NCBI RefSeq assembly: GCF_013248905.1
Contig: NZ_JABRVS010000001.1
Span: 868,001-932,000, forward strand
DNA from: Shewanella sp. VB17
GTDB lineage: Bacteria; Pseudomonadota; Gammaproteobacteria; Enterobacterales; Shewanellaceae
DNA: 64,000 bases
Direction: 5' to 3'
Position numbers and translations under genes: made by a program. This document shows positions 27,426 through 37,132 of the stretch, one piece after another; the stretch's first letter is position 1, and each line of letters begins with the position of its first letter. The notes under the pieces were generated by a model. The model was not told the DNA's origin. It did not search any database and worked only from the letters and a program-made list of their open reading frames with translations.

Positions 27426-29579
27426 ATGGTTTCAGCAGTAACACATCAAGTTTGGACTGCTTCAAATGGCATTGCATCGGATTTTCATTTAGCACGTTTT
27501 TTTGCGGCTGAGCTGAAGAAAATCAATCTGAAACCACAGGTGTTCCATAACGATCTGGTGGTGGGCTGGGGTAATAAAGCCAATACTCAAAAAGCTAAGC
27601 TGTTTGCAGAACAGCATGACTTACTCTACATACGGCTCGAAGATGGCTTTATTGGTTACTTATGGCATTCACAGGATAAGCCTCAGCGTTTGTCGCTGAT
27701 TAAAGATAAGACTGGTATTTATTATGATGCACGTAGCAGTAGTGATTTAGAGCAATTGTGTGTCACTGCTAGGGCTCGAACTACTGATGGCAGTAAAGGC
27801 TGGTTTACCCAGGCGCTTGAGCTGCGTGCTCAAAACCTCATAACCGAGCTAACACAAAGTGGGATCTCTAAATATAATCATCAACGCTGTGCATTACCCG
27901 ATTGGCTTGAGGCGCAAGCGAATGGTTCGGTGATCTTAGTGGTTGATCAGACTGCAGGCGACATTTCCGTTGAGCAAGGCTTAGGCTCGAAAGAGAGCTT
28001 TGCTACCATGATTGAAGATGCATTAACGGCCCATCCTGATCAGATGATAGTGGTAAAAACTCATCCTGATGTGATTAAAGGGAAAAAACAGGGTTTTTTG
28101 AATATAGAGGCTTGCTCACACCCGAACGTTTACCTGCTCAGTGACGATTGTGCTATTCGTGAATTAATGGCTAAGGTTGAGCAGATATACACAGTGACCT
28201 CACAACTTGGTTTTGAAGGCTTGTTGTACGGTGTGCCAGTGCATTGTTATGGCATGCCATTTTATGCGGGTTGGGGTTTAACATTAGATAGACAAACGTG
28301 TGCAAGACGCAGTGTTAAGGTGTCGTTACCTCAGTTAGTCGCGGCGGCATTGATCCAATATCCCGACTATATGGACCCGCAAACCGGTGAAATATGCCAA
28401 GTTGAAGTGATTATAGAGTGGTTAGCTTTACAGTTAGCGCAGCAATCACACAGTGTTGATATCTGTTATGCATTTGGTTTCTCGTTGTGGAAGCGGGCTT
28501 TTATTAAACCCTTTATTGGCCGCATGGCAAGGCAGGTGGTGTTTGTTCAGCGTCAAGATAAGTTAGCTCGTTTGATTCATGGCGATGCTAATGTGGCGGT
28601 ATTATTGTGGGGCAAAAGCCAAGCTGTTTGGGCCCAAACTTTAAGGCAGAGCTGCCCTGTTTGGTTTATGGAGGATGGTTTTATTCGTTCAGTAGGCTTA
28701 GGTGCAGATTTACGTCGCCCTTCTTGCTTAGTTATCGATAAAAAAGGCATGTATTATTCCCCTGATGCGCCGTCTGACATTGTTGATATTCTCAATACCG
28801 TGCAGTTAACGCCTAAGCAGGTAGCGCGGACCGAGTTATTAACCGCAATGGTGGTTGAGCGAGCACTGAGTAAATACAATGTGGGGCAGAAATTAGCAGC
28901 AAGTTCGGTGTTAGATAAAATAGCGCAATATCGGCACTGCACTGGTGATGTTGAAGGTGGCTTATGTGAGGTGATTTTAGTACCGGGTCAGTTTGAACAA
29001 GATCAGTCCATCGTCAGCAGTCGAGGTAAGATAAAGTCTAACCTCCAGTTATTACGGCAGGTGAGGTTAACGCATCCGCAAGCCTTTATCATGTTCAAAG
29101 AACATCCCGATCTCTATTCAGGGGTAAGACCAGGAGCATTAGGTGAAAACGCGGCTTTGGAATATGCTGATGTTTATCTCAGCGACGTCGACATTGTGAC
29201 TGTGTTGAATGTGTGCGATAGAGTATGCACTATGACTTCATTAACGGGGTTTGAAGCCTTGTTACGCCACAAAAAAGTCACCACTTATGGCTCGCCATTT
29301 TATGCCGGCTGGGGACTCACAACCGATGATTTGAGTTTTCCTGAGAGGCGTAACCGGTTGGATTTAAACCAACTTATCTATGCAACGTTAGTGAGTTATC
29401 CAAGCTATGTTGATTGGGGAACAGGGGTGTTAACTTCAGTGGAGCGAGTGATAGCGGTATTGACTCAAGAGCGGACTCAGTATGAACAGCAGGGAGTGGC
29501 AGGCCAGCAGTTAAGCAGCTCTTGGTTGGCAAGGTTTAGCCGAAAGGTTAAGTATTTTTATGAAGCGTATCGTTTGTAA
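27426..29579 (+). CDS. kpsC: Capsule Kdo-linker glycosyltransferase
   Basis: Encodes 717 residues made of two tandem capsule-synthesis halves, the KpsC layout. Both halves have the paired signature: ILVVDQTAGD, VVKTHPDV and GFEGLLYGVPVHCYGMPFYAGWG (first half, about residues 175-290), then VILVPGQFEQD, MFKEHPD and GFEALLRHKKVTTYGSPFYAGWG (second half, about 520-640). In group 2 capsules KpsC is a dual Kdo transferase that extends the poly-Kdo linker on lysophosphatidylglycerol. It is 21 bases before the frame of kpsS and likely in the same operon. It is cytoplasmic and membrane-associated. Confidence 0.93.
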   Translation: MVSAVTHQVWTASNGIASDFHLARFFAAELKKINLKPQVFHNDLVVGWGNKANTQKAKLFAEQHDLLYIRLEDGFIGYLWHSQDKPQRLSLIKDKTGIYYDARSSSDLEQLCVTARARTTDGSKGWFTQALELRAQNLITELTQSGISKYNHQRCALPDWLEAQANGSVILVVDQTAGDISVEQGLGSKESFATMIEDALTAHPDQMIVVKTHPDVIKGKKQGFLNIEACSHPNVYLLSDDCAIRELMAKVEQIYTVTSQLGFEGLLYGVPVHCYGMPFYAGWGLTLDRQTCARRSVKVSLPQLVAAALIQYPDYMDPQTGEICQVEVIIEWLALQLAQQSHSVDICYAFGFSLWKRAFIKPFIGRMARQVVFVQRQDKLARLIHGDANVAVLLWGKSQAVWAQTLRQSCPVWFMEDGFIRSVGLGADLRRPSCLVIDKKGMYYSPDAPSDIVDILNTVQLTPKQVARTELLTAMVVERALSKYNVGQKLAASSVLDKIAQYRHCTGDVEGGLCEVILVPGQFEQDQSIVSSRGKIKSNLQLLRQVRLTHPQAFIMFKEHPDLYSGVRPGALGENAALEYADVYLSDVDIVTVLNVCDRVCTMTSLTGFEALLRHKKVTTYGSPFYAGWGLTTDDLSFPERRNRLDLNQLIYATLVSYPSYVDWGTGVLTSVERVIAVLTQERTQYEQQGVAGQQLSSSWLARFSRKVKYFYEAYRL

Positions 29580-29627
29580 GAGCACTATTTTTCATTATGT
29601 TTGATGTATAAGGATGTAGTAGGCTTT

Positions 29628-30827
29628 ATGAGCAATATTTTATTTTTACAGGGACCCCTTGGCCCTTTTTTTAAAAAGTTAGCTCACCATTGTGCTTCTT
29701 TGGGGCATTATAGTCATAAGATTAACTTTAACGGTGGGGATAGATATTATGGCGGGGCAGATAATCAACTCAACTATTTGGGCTCTCCTGAGCACTGGCA
29801 CCAATTTTTAACTCAATTTTGCATCGAAAATAGTATTGACTCGGTGGTGGTTTATGGTGATTGCCGTTTTTATCATAAAGTGGCTAAACAGGTTAGCGTT
29901 GAACTTAACGTTGATTTTTGGGCATTTGAAGAAGGTTATCTACGTGCGGGGTTTGTGACCCTAGAGCAAGGAGGTTGCAATGCCAATTCTCCCTTGTTTA
30001 ATAATATGGATAATTTGCAAAGCATTGAGGCTAAAGAAACCAATAGTTCGCACCCGGTATCGTCGACGTTCGGTCGTCGCGCTCGATATGCAACTTGTTA
30101 TTATATTTGGCGTTCAGTACGCCAAATACATTTCTTTCACTATCGACATCATAGGCCGTGGGGTGTCATCGAAGAAGCGTATTACTGGGTGAAGAGTTTT
30201 GGGCAAAAATGGCACGCTAGATTGCTCGATCCCGCCAGATATAAGGCGTTCATTGAGAAGTATGATCAGCAATTTTTTTTGTTGCCATTGCAGGTAGAAG
30301 TTGATTTTCAACTCAGGGATCATTCTCATTTTAACTCGGTTGAACAAGTGATCGATGAAGTGTTGCGTTCATTTGCTGACAATGCGGCTCAAGAACAGGG
30401 CTTGTTGATTAAACATCACCCCCAAAATCGTGGCTTTGAGCACTATGGTGTATTTATTGATAAATTAGTTGATGAGTTATCTTTGCAAGGGCGGGTGTTA
30501 TATGGGCATGATTTTAACTTGCCCGATGTCTATCACCACGCGAAAGGTGTTGTGACAGTCAACAGCACCGTTGGCATTTCGGCTCTGTTGCACAAGCTAC
30601 CAACGATTGTATTAGGCAAAGCACTTTACAATATTGCTGGGTTAACTTATCAAGGGGGCTTAGCCCAATTTTGGCAGAGTATAATGAATGTTGATGGCAA
30701 CTTATTTGCTCAATTTAGGACCCACCTTTGTGACAAGACACAAGTTGAGGGTGACTTTTATAAAGATTCTGAATCGTTAATAGTATCTGCTTGCCAAAAA
30801 ATAAACCATGGATCAGCTCAGCCATGA
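29628..30827 (+). CDS. kpsS: Capsule first-Kdo transferase
   Basis: Encodes 399 residues from the ATG at 29628, chosen because the protein then begins MSNILFLQGPLGPFF, matching the LLLQGPMGPFF start of KpsS; an in-frame TTG at 29601 would add nine residues. Other family marks are FNGGDRYY, YGDCRFYHK, FEEGYLRAGF and the end motif VTVNSTVGISALLHKLPTIVLG. KpsS adds the first Kdo to the lipid anchor of group 2 capsules, which KpsC then extends. The pair confirms a Kdo-anchored, ABC-exported capsule. Confidence 0.92.
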   Translation: MSNILFLQGPLGPFFKKLAHHCASLGHYSHKINFNGGDRYYGGADNQLNYLGSPEHWHQFLTQFCIENSIDSVVVYGDCRFYHKVAKQVSVELNVDFWAFEEGYLRAGFVTLEQGGCNANSPLFNNMDNLQSIEAKETNSSHPVSSTFGRRARYATCYYIWRSVRQIHFFHYRHHRPWGVIEEAYYWVKSFGQKWHARLLDPARYKAFIEKYDQQFFLLPLQVEVDFQLRDHSHFNSVEQVIDEVLRSFADNAAQEQGLLIKHHPQNRGFEHYGVFIDKLVDELSLQGRVLYGHDFNLPDVYHHAKGVVTVNSTVGISALLHKLPTIVLGKALYNIAGLTYQGGLAQFWQSIMNVDGNLFAQFRTHLCDKTQVEGDFYKDSESLIVSACQKINHGSAQP

Positions 30828-31137
30828 GCTCAATTGAATTAACCTCATGTTTCAACCATTCCCTTTTATCAGCATGCTAGTATCCCTTCTTTGATATCCC
30901 TTTTCTTGCCTATCCTTTTCATTAATTTGAATTTGGGGTAGGCAGCGCCGCTTAATATTTCTACTTCTATTGTAATTAGCAACCTTCATTGCAAATTGTC
31001 GCTTTGTCGATCCTTGGCCTATGATTACCATTGATGCTCAAGCTTATAATGTATTCGTATTCAAAATAGAGATTAATAAATTAATTTTTATCTATCTTTT
31101 CAAAAGGATGATAGCGCTATTATACAAAGGAGAGTAC
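30828..31137. other. Gap between kpsS and the PagL-like gene
   Basis: About 310 bases. An in-frame extension of the downstream gene starts at 31021, but it lacks a ribosome binding site and is not likely to be translated. I see no clear terminator after kpsS. Confidence 0.35.
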
Positions 31138-31674
31138 ATGGATAAATTTATCATTCATACGCTGTTATTAATTTTTTCTTTGTTTGTTATTACAGATTTA
31201 CATGCCGATACTACTGATAATGCTTTTCGATGTTCAGCATCGAAACCGACATCAGAACAAAATATCAATGTTAATATACTTGATTGCAGTTACCTTCATC
31301 AGTTTACCTTAGAGACCTTTAATCATTCACTTTTTATCTATCCTATTGCCAATATAGGTCAGATAATTACTGATGATGATAGGGGAAATTTTTTAGGAGG
31401 AGGATTAGGTTTCGGATATTATTTTACTGATCATATTAATTTTTTTGTAGAGGGCGGGACTCAGTGGCACGATGACTATCAGTTCGGGGAGAAGGGTGTA
31501 GCTTACAAAGATTATGGTGGGCCATGGCAATTTTTTGGAAAAATAGGATCAAGTTATCAAATTTCTTCCAAATGGCAATTTGGTTATGCTTATGTGCATA
31601 TGTCTAATGGTAATCGTTACAGTGTTAATCCTTCATTTAATGGTCATAGTTTGTTTGCGAGCTATCAATTTTAG
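31138..31674 (+). CDS. PagL-like lipid A 3-O-deacylase (acyloxyacyl hydrolase family)
   Basis: Encodes 178 residues from the ATG at 31138, which has AAGGAG about 7 bases upstream and gives a signal peptide ending near LHA (residue 23). The protein is rich in aromatic beta strands and ends in Phe, as outer-membrane barrels do. The segment GYAYVHMSNGNRY (from residue 149) holds His154 and Ser156 in the HxSN motif that carries the catalytic His and Ser of PagL. The third catalytic residue cannot be assigned with confidence. PagL-type enzymes remove the 3-O acyl chain from lipid A and lower innate immune recognition. The gene lies after the capsule locus and is monocistronic. Confidence 0.75.
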   Translation: MDKFIIHTLLLIFSLFVITDLHADTTDNAFRCSASKPTSEQNINVNILDCSYLHQFTLETFNHSLFIYPIANIGQIITDDDRGNFLGGGLGFGYYFTDHINFFVEGGTQWHDDYQFGEKGVAYKDYGGPWQFFGKIGSSYQISSKWQFGYAYVHMSNGNRYSVNPSFNGHSLFASYQF

Positions 31675-31697
31675 TGATTAAATCAACGTGATAAAAT

Positions 31698-31724
31698 AAA
31701 AAAGGAGCCATAGGCTCCTTTTTT
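31698..31724. terminator. Bidirectional intrinsic terminator
   Basis: A stem of 12 pairs, AAAAAAGGAGCC / GGCTCCTTTTTT with a three-base loop (ATA), sits between the PagL-like gene and csdA, which converge. The A and T tracts on both sides make it work in both directions. Confidence 0.9.
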
Positions 31725-31745
31725 ATTTATCGTGTTAAGAGGTCA

Positions 31746-33578
31746 TTAGCTCTCTTTTGGCGCTGAACCTTTACGGTGTGGTTTTCTTTCTGCATTAGCA
31801 GAAGGTCTGTCACCTGATGGTTTACGTGGACGACGTGGTGATGATGGACGTTTATCTCCACCGCCTGTTGGGAGTTCTGCACCTTCAGCGTCACGTATGT
31901 TGAGTGGCTTACCACAAACACGGACTTTTTGCAGATGACCCAGTACGTCTTTTGGCATTCCATCAGGAAGATCAATGGTAGTCATATTATCAAATAACTG
32001 GATTTGACCAATATAACGGCTATCAATATTCGCTTCGTTTGCAATTGCACCGACGATATTACCAACACCAACACCATGATCACGACCGACATCGATGATG
32101 TAACGGTTCATCTTAACGTCTGGATTGTCTTTTAATGCATCAGCTTTACCCAAATTACTTGGGTTTGGACGTGGATCGCGACGTGGGCGATCTCTTGAAC
32201 CACTGTCGTTACGATCTCGTGTGTTACGATCATCGCGACTATCACGCTGGCGTTCGTTAATGGTCGGTAACTGTAGAGGGCGATCTTTTTGAACTTGCTG
32301 CAATAATGCTGCTGCAAGAATATCAGTATCCACTTCTAGTTGCTGACAAAGTTGAGCGACAGCACCTTTCATGAAATCTAACGAGTCTTTGCTGATGATC
32401 TCTGATACTTGCTCACCTAAGCGAGAAAGACGACGTTCAGTCACAGTTTCAGGGCTAGGGACATCCATTGGTGAGATGCGGCTTTTCGTTGCTCGTTCAA
32501 TAGTGCGCAACATGCGCATTTCTCTATGAGTCACGAATAAAATCGCCATACCTGTACGACCAGCACGACCTGTACGGCCAATACGATGAACATAAGCTTC
32601 AGTATCATATGGAATATCGTAGTTAACTACGTGTCCAATACGCTCTACGTCTAAACCTCGAGCGGCAACATCAGTTGCGATAATAATGTCTAATTTACCA
32701 CGTTTAAGCTGGTCAACAGCACGTTCACGAGCTTGTTGATTCATATCACCGTGCAGTGGTGATGACGCATAGCCGCGCGCTTCTAATTTTTCTGCCAGTT
32801 CAACACAACTATTACGAGTACGCACAAAAATAATGATACCTTCGGTTTTCTCGACTTCAAGAACACGGACTAAGGCTTCAAGTTTATTGTGTTGTGAAAC
32901 TTGAACAAAACGTTGTTCAATGGTTTCAACCGTTGTCGTTGTTGTGGCAATCTTAACGTGAACAGGGTCAGTTAAGTATTTGTTAGCGACACGCTTAATT
33001 TGCTCAGGCATAGTTGCTGAGAAAAGAGCAAGTTGACGCTCTTTAGGGGTGTGCTCTAGGATCCATTCGATATCATCGATGAAGCCCATTTTTAGCATTT
33101 CATCAGCTTCGTCAAGCACCATGGCTTTAAGGGTATCTAGCTTAAGCGTACCACGACGCATATGGTCCATAACACGGCCAGGAGTACCGACAATGATCTG
33201 AGGTCCACGTCTTAGGGAGTTAAGCTGTTGCTGCATACTTTGACCACCGTATATTGGTAGTACATGCATACCTTTCATAAATTTAGCGTAGCTCGCAAAT
33301 GCTTCAGCAACTTGAACTGCAAGTTCACGTGTTGGTGCGAGTACCAAAATTTGTGGAGAATTGGTATTGGTGTCAATTTTATTTAATAGCGGTAAAGCAA
33401 AGGCACCTGTTTTACCGGTACCTGTTTGTGCTTGCCCTAGTATGTCCTTATTGGCCATAAGAGGGTCGATACTTGCAGCCTGAATAGGCGTAGGCTTTTC
33501 ATAGCCTAGTTCGTCAAGAGCACGCAACAAAGGCTCGGAAAGACCGAGTTCGCGGAAAGTTTTTTCTTCGGATGACAT
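31746..33578 (-). CDS. deaD: Cold-shock DEAD-box RNA helicase
   Basis: Encodes 610 residues from the ATG at 33578, chosen because the protein then begins MSSEEKTFRELGL as DeaD/CsdA proteins do; the frame is open 46 codons further upstream without family similarity. Motifs in order are AQTGTGKT (50-57), PTRELAVQ, the DEAD box VLDEADEML, SAT, and HRIGRTGRAGR. A DbpA-type RNA-binding domain and a basic, Arg/Asp-rich low-complexity linker (about 440-490) precede the C-terminal tail rich in Arg, Pro and Ser. It unwinds structured RNA in ribosome assembly and mRNA decay at low temperature. Its 5' leader is AT-rich, as expected for a cold-induced gene. Confidence 0.95.
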   Translation of the reverse strand: MSSEEKTFRELGLSEPLLRALDELGYEKPTPIQAASIDPLMANKDILGQAQTGTGKTGAFALPLLNKIDTNTNSPQILVLAPTRELAVQVAEAFASYAKFMKGMHVLPIYGGQSMQQQLNSLRRGPQIIVGTPGRVMDHMRRGTLKLDTLKAMVLDEADEMLKMGFIDDIEWILEHTPKERQLALFSATMPEQIKRVANKYLTDPVHVKIATTTTTVETIEQRFVQVSQHNKLEALVRVLEVEKTEGIIIFVRTRNSCVELAEKLEARGYASSPLHGDMNQQARERAVDQLKRGKLDIIIATDVAARGLDVERIGHVVNYDIPYDTEAYVHRIGRTGRAGRTGMAILFVTHREMRMLRTIERATKSRISPMDVPSPETVTERRLSRLGEQVSEIISKDSLDFMKGAVAQLCQQLEVDTDILAAALLQQVQKDRPLQLPTINERQRDSRDDRNTRDRNDSGSRDRPRRDPRPNPSNLGKADALKDNPDVKMNRYIIDVGRDHGVGVGNIVGAIANEANIDSRYIGQIQLFDNMTTIDLPDGMPKDVLGHLQKVRVCGKPLNIRDAEGAELPTGGGDKRPSSPRRPRKPSGDRPSANAERKPHRKGSAPKES

Positions 33579-34080
33579 GGGTTGTAGCCTTGTGGAATAA
33601 CAAAGTGCAGACAATGCACTTATATTTATAGACAGAAAATCAACCCCGTGTCGACTTCCCGCAACAAAAATTACTAATAGCAGATAATTATAGCAGGGTG
33701 CAATTGGTATTACCAATCAAATATAATGCCTAAATAGATTTATTAAGCAGCTTAATTTAAAATTTTAGTATAATTAGTATGTTGCATTATAAAATTGTAA
33801 TTTATTATTCTGATTTATTGAATAATCCATCCTTGTAAGTTGTTTATTATTCCCCCTTGCTACTTAAATTGGTCTACAGTGGCTAAAAATGGGATTTTTC
33901 GATACCACTCATCGCTTTATATGTTGCTGATGGGCTGTGTTAAAATCGAGTCCAGGGGACTTACTTAGACCGAGGTTAGCTTAAAATACCTGTTAGTCGT
34001 TTTGAGTCAGGATATTAGTGAGCTATTTTAATAAATAGCTCACGTATTGATCTATAAAATACAGCTCTTTGCCCTAATAT
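33579..34080. other. Region between uvrA and deaD, leader of deaD
   Basis: 502 bases with no plausible gene. TGAGCTATTT at 34019-34028 pairs perfectly with AAATAGCTCA at 34033-34042 (4-base loop), 38 bases beyond the uvrA stop. It lacks a T tract but could end or stabilise the uvrA transcript. The remainder is the likely promoter and long leader of deaD. Confidence 0.5.
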
Positions 34081-36921
34081 TTAGTGAATATTGATTAATG
34101 GTTTAAGGAAGCGCGCAGTATGGGACTCTGCATGTTCTGCCACTTGCTCTGGGGTGCCAGTCACCAGTATTGTCCCCCCACCATCGCCTCCTTCGGGTCC
34201 TAAATCAATAATCCAGTCGGCGGTTTTGATGACGTCTATGTTATGTTCGATAACCACAATGGTGTTACCGTGAGTTTTTAATCTATGCAGCACGTCTAGT
34301 AAGAGTTGAATATCAGCGAAATGTAAACCTGTAGTGGGTTCATCGAGAATATACAAGGTTTTACCTGTATCTCGTTTAGATAACTCTTTGGCTAATTTTA
34401 CTCGCTGAGCTTCACCGCCTGACAGTGTGGTCGCACTTTGACCTAAGTTGATGTAAGAGAGGCCGACTTCAATCAAAGTTTGCAACTTTCTGGCAATAGC
34501 AGGTACGGCATCGAAGAAAGGTCTGGCTTCTTCAACTGTCATATCTAATACTTCGTGGATGCTTTTTCCTTTATATTTCACTTCTAAGGTTTCACGGTTG
34601 TAGCGCTTACTCTTACAGTCGTCACAAGGCACATAAACATCGGGTAGAAAATGCATCTCTACTTTAATCAGACCGTCGCCTTGGCAAGCTTCACAGCGTC
34701 CACCTTTTACGTTAAAGGAGAAACGGCCAGGCTTATAACCGCGTGTTCTAGACTCCTGCGTTGCGGCAAACAGTTCTCTTATTGGGGTAAAAATTCCGGT
34801 ATAAGTTGCTGGATTAGATCGTGGAGTCCGGCCTATTGGGCTTTGATCAATATCAACCACTTTGTCACAATGATCCATTCCTTTAATTTCACGGTAAGGG
34901 GCTGGCTCATCAACGGTTGCACCGTTTAACATGCGGTGGGCTATCTTGTAAAAGGTATCGTTGATCAGGGTGGACTTACCTGAGCCTGATACACCAGTCA
35001 CACAGGTAAATAAACCAACAGGGATCTGCAGATCTACTTCCTTTAGGTTGTTACCACTGGCACCAAAAAGTTCAATCAGTTTATTTGGATCATAATTAAC
35101 ACGATCTTGAGTGACATGAATTTGTTTTTTACCTGAGAGGTATTGGCCGGTTATGGATGCCTCACAATTGAGAATGTCCGCTAATGTGCCGTCACAGATC
35201 ACTTCGCCGCCATGCACACCTGCACCTGGACCAATATCAATAATATGGTCGGCCATTTTAATCGCATCTTCATCGTGTTCAACGACGATCACAGTGTTAC
35301 CAATATCACGCAGGTGAATAAGGGTTTGAAGTAAACGCTCATTATCTCTTTGATGGAGACCGATGGAAGGCTCATCAAGCACATACATGACCCCGACTAA
35401 ACCAGCCCCTATTTGACTTGCGAGCCGGATCCGCTGAGCTTCACCACCTGAAAGTGTGTCAGCAGAACGAGACAGGCTTAAATAATTAAGACCGACATTG
35501 ACTAAAAAGCCTAAGCGATCGACCACTTCTTTAAGGATTTTCTCAGCGATTTGAGCTTTTTGCCCTGAGAGCTTAAGTGTAGAGAAGTATTCCATGGTTT
35601 CACCAATAGACCATTGGGTTAATATTGGCATATTAAGGTCATTAATGAACACGTTACGCGCTTCTTCTCGTAGTCGTGAGCCATTACAGCTTTGACAAGA
35701 CTGGGTACTAATAAATTTGGCCAGCTCTTCACGGACAGCATTTGATTCTGTTTCGCGGTAACGCCTCTCCATGTTATTAAGGATCCCTTCAAAGGGATGG
35801 TTGCGTACCACCACATCGCCACGGTCATTAATGTATTTAAAAGCAATGCTTTGGGTGCCTGATCCATAAAGGATCCGTTTTTTTATTTCTGCGGAGAGTT
35901 GAATTAAGGGCTTTTCAACATCAAATTTATAATGTTCGGCTAGAGAGCTCAGCATCTGGAAGTAATAGAAATTACGTCGATCCCAGCCACGAATAGCGCC
36001 TCCTGCCAAGGATAGTTCATCATTGACTATCACACGTTCTGGATCGAAATATTGTTGTATTCCTAATCCATCACAAGTGCCACAAGCGCCAGCGGGGTTA
36101 TTGAATGAGAAGATCCTTGGTTCAAGTTCCGCCATCGAATAACCACATTGTGGGCAAGCAAAATTCTCTGAGAACAGCAGTTCCTCGTCTGTATTTTTAC
36201 TATCGTTGTCCATATTAGCAACGGTGGCTACTCCGCCAGACAATTCAAGCGCGGTTTCAAACGATTCGGCTAAACGTTGTTTAATATCATCACGTACTTT
36301 AAATCGGTCAACCACGACTTCGATTGTGTGTTTTACGTGGAGTTCAAGCTCTGGAGGATCGGTGAGATCACAGACTTCACCATCAACTCGGGCTCTAATG
36401 AAGCCCTGAGCTGATAAACTCGCGAGTAATTTTACATGCTCGCCTTTACGGTTATTGATCACTGGGGCAAGTAACATCTGGCGACTGCCTTCGGGGAGTT
36501 CCAGCACTTTGTCGACCATTTGGCTAACGGTCTGTGCGGCTAAAGGTTGGCCGTGTGTTGGGCAACGTGGCTCACCGACACGGGCAAATAGTAGTCGAAG
36601 ATAATCGTAGATTTCGGTAATGGTTCCGACGGTGGACCTAGGATTATGTGATGTGGATTTTTGTTCAATAGAAATGGCAGGACTTAAGCCTTCAATATGA
36701 TCGACATCTGGCTTTTCCATTAAACTTAAAAATTGACGAGCATAGGTTGAAAGCGATTCAACATAGCGCCTCTGTCCCTCGGCATAAAGGGTATCGAATG
36801 CCAGAGATGATTTACCTGATCCTGATAATCCTGTGATCACAATTAACTCATTTCTAGGAATTGTCAGGTTGATGTTTTTTAGATTGTGGGTGCGGGCACC
36901 ACGAACTTCAATCTTGTCCAT
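34081..36921 (-). CDS. uvrA: Excinuclease ABC subunit A
   Basis: Encodes 946 residues, the normal size. UvrA is the damage-sensing ATPase of nucleotide excision repair. Two ABC ATPase modules are present, with Walker A GLSGSGKS (about residue 31) and GVSGSGKS (about 640). ABC signatures are in LSGGEAQRIRLA and LSGGEAQRVKLA. Zinc-finger cysteines are in FACPQCGYS and CEACQGDG. The protein begins MDKIEVRGARTHNLKNI as usual. It is divergent from the MFS gene. I see no convincing LexA box in the 211-base gap. Confidence 0.97.
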   Translation of the reverse strand: MDKIEVRGARTHNLKNINLTIPRNELIVITGLSGSGKSSLAFDTLYAEGQRRYVESLSTYARQFLSLMEKPDVDHIEGLSPAISIEQKSTSHNPRSTVGTITEIYDYLRLLFARVGEPRCPTHGQPLAAQTVSQMVDKVLELPEGSRQMLLAPVINNRKGEHVKLLASLSAQGFIRARVDGEVCDLTDPPELELHVKHTIEVVVDRFKVRDDIKQRLAESFETALELSGGVATVANMDNDSKNTDEELLFSENFACPQCGYSMAELEPRIFSFNNPAGACGTCDGLGIQQYFDPERVIVNDELSLAGGAIRGWDRRNFYYFQMLSSLAEHYKFDVEKPLIQLSAEIKKRILYGSGTQSIAFKYINDRGDVVVRNHPFEGILNNMERRYRETESNAVREELAKFISTQSCQSCNGSRLREEARNVFINDLNMPILTQWSIGETMEYFSTLKLSGQKAQIAEKILKEVVDRLGFLVNVGLNYLSLSRSADTLSGGEAQRIRLASQIGAGLVGVMYVLDEPSIGLHQRDNERLLQTLIHLRDIGNTVIVVEHDEDAIKMADHIIDIGPGAGVHGGEVICDGTLADILNCEASITGQYLSGKKQIHVTQDRVNYDPNKLIELFGASGNNLKEVDLQIPVGLFTCVTGVSGSGKSTLINDTFYKIAHRMLNGATVDEPAPYREIKGMDHCDKVVDIDQSPIGRTPRSNPATYTGIFTPIRELFAATQESRTRGYKPGRFSFNVKGGRCEACQGDGLIKVEMHFLPDVYVPCDDCKSKRYNRETLEVKYKGKSIHEVLDMTVEEARPFFDAVPAIARKLQTLIEVGLSYINLGQSATTLSGGEAQRVKLAKELSKRDTGKTLYILDEPTTGLHFADIQLLLDVLHRLKTHGNTIVVIEHNIDVIKTADWIIDLGPEGGDGGGTILVTGTPEQVAEHAESHTARFLKPLINIH

Positions 36922-37132
36922 CTGTCTCTCTATGCCGAATAAAAAAGAGATCGATTATCGCACAAAAATTGGATCAGGTCTTAATAAAAGTAACTCATCT
37001 TTAACCTATCTTAAGCCATTAATTTTCAGTTCAAACTATTTTAGGCGACTATTTTGATTTTCCTTTTGAGCTAATTAATGGCTTCGTGGTACCATACATG
37101 ACTTATTTATATACTCACTATCAGGGCGGAAC

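Noticed and set aside
36922..37132. LexA (SOS) box between uvrA and the MFS gene
   Set aside because: I looked for CTG with an AT-rich centre and CAG at the right spacing and found none convincing.
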